DNA of 64,000 nucleotides, from the NCBI GenBank assembly GCA_934320845.1, contig CAKRFU010000011.1:1-64000 (forward strand). Direction: 5' to 3'. Below the pieces are notes generated by a model that was not told where the DNA came from, ran no database searches, and saw nothing but the letters and a program-made list of their open reading frames with translations. The translations under genes were made by a program, and so were the position numbers. Origin of the DNA: an uncultured Lachnospiraceae bacterium (lineage in GTDB: Bacteria > Bacillota > Clostridia > Lachnospirales > Lachnospiraceae). Shown piece after piece: positions 63,419 to 64,000 of the stretch; position 1 is the stretch's first letter; each line of letters opens with the position of its first letter.

Positions 63419-63664
63419 TTACTCCATGATACCTGCCTCTTTTAAAAGCTTGCCTACTGTCTCAGTTGGCTTTGCACCATTTGCGAGCCATTTCTTAGCG
63501 CTCTCCTCATCAAACTTGAATACGCTAGGATCCTGATTTGGATCATAAGTACCGATCTCCTCGATGAACTTACCGTCTCTAGGACTTCTTGAATCAGCAA
63601 CAACTACTCTATAGAAAGGTGCTTTCTTCTTACCCATTCTTCTTAATCTGATCTTTACTGCCAT
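63419..63664 (-). CDS. rpsP: 30S ribosomal protein S16
   Basis: 81 aa, complete. [41 protein letters not shown] is the S16 signature. It follows ffh and precedes khpA, the standard order ffh-rpsP-khpA-rimM-trmD. Confidence 0.98.
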   Translation of the reverse strand: MAVKIRLRRMGKKKAPFYRVVVADSRSPRDGKFIEEIGTYDPNQDPSVFKFDEESAKKWLANGAKPTETVGKLLKEAGIME

Positions 63665-63751
63665 GTTTTCACCTCCTTAAAATAATTCATCTATATCAAA
63701 TTCCACATATCTTAGCTTGTGCACAGCACAAATGTAAAATCTGAAAACAAT

Positions 63752-64000
63752 TTAAAATCCAAAAGGTAATTTCGGCATTGAAAATTTACCTTTTTTCTTT
63801 CCCTTGCCACCCATCATTCCTGACATCTGTTTCATCATCTTCTTTGACTGTTCATACTGCTTCATAAGTTTGTTTACCTCTGCAATATTTACACCTGCGC
63901 CCTTTGCAATACGGCGCTTTCTTGATGGATTTATAATAGCCGGGTTTCCTCTTTCCTCAGGTGTCATAGAATAAATAATAGCTTCTATCCCCTTAAATAT
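63752..64000 (-). CDS. ffh: Signal recognition particle protein Ffh (C-terminal part, runs off the window)
   Basis: 83 codons, open at the window edge. It is the end of the M domain: [32 protein letters not shown] (4.5S RNA-binding helix-turn-helix) and the Met-rich helix [20 protein letters not shown], then a Lys/Gly tail. Ffh targets nascent membrane proteins to FtsY. Confidence 0.97.
   Translation of the reverse strand: MFKGIEAIIYSMTPEERGNPAIINPSRKRRIAKGAGVNIAEVNKLMKQYEQSKKMMKQMSGMMGGKGKKKGKFSMPKLPFGF

Overview
The window reads as chromosomal DNA of a spore-forming, low-GC, Gram-positive anaerobe of the Clostridia, most like the Lachnospiraceae. The evidence is an AT-rich sequence with GGAGG ribosome sites, a complete spoIVA, a T-box in front of proS, a type III glutamine synthetase beside a type I enzyme, Fe-S rich oxidoreductases and clostridial MarR/YczE-type genes. 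No phage, transposase, CRISPR array or plasmid gene was seen, so it is core chromosome with small accessory patches. Assignments come from reading the proteins and motifs; no database search was run.

Layout. 1-6.3 kb (minus strand): a four-gene FAD/Fe-S amine or amino acid dehydrogenase-like operon behind a flavodoxin-like gene, dtd and glpK. 6.4-7.7 kb: a MarR regulator with a membrane-protein gene fused by deletion to the tail of a kinase-like gene. 7.9-10.5 kb: proS with a proline T-box, then three identical tRNA-Glu(CTC) genes. 10.5-16.2 kb: comFB-like gene, amidase, the yicC-remA-gmk-rpoZ-lepB cluster and an AI-2E family membrane protein. 16.4-18.9 kb: glutamine synthetase III with an attenuator leader. 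19-26.6 kb: GH43 xylosidase, hybrid histidine kinase, carbamate kinase, a secreted Big_2 esterase with its own MarR, and a Big_2 remnant. 26.6-29.9 kb: serpin lipoprotein, ECF sigma factor and anti-sigma protein. 30-43 kb: a nitrogen block, glnA-ANTAR-carA-carB and gltB-gltD. 43.3-48.5 kb: a two-component system plus an FtsX-type ABC exporter. 48.7-54.6 kb: an AAA/PD-(D/E)XK protein, rpsU, AlkD and alaS. 54.7-58.2 kb: a YtrA-like GntR/ABC-2 operon with an evident operator. 58.4-64 kb: spoIVA, two small membrane proteins, trmD, rimM, a KH protein, rpsP and the 3' end of ffh.

The most coherent higher-level story is nitrogen control. An ANTAR antiterminator protein whose receiver domain has lost its phosphoacceptor aspartate sits inside a glnA-carAB operon. 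The leaders of two other ammonia-assimilation transcripts in the window (glutamine synthetase III and gltBD) each begin with a GAAC-hexaloop-GTTC hairpin with A at loop position 1 and G at position 4, overlapping a terminator. This fits ANTAR antitermination of both unlinked targets.

Other items for a second look: a serpin-sigma-anti-sigma locus with a 199-bp fold-back element in it, a terminator-like hairpin fused to the ribosome site of the dehydrogenase operon, three tandem 91-bp terminator repeats before rimM, a repeated leader that carries the Shine-Dalgarno sequence of two unrelated genes, and gene-decay scars.
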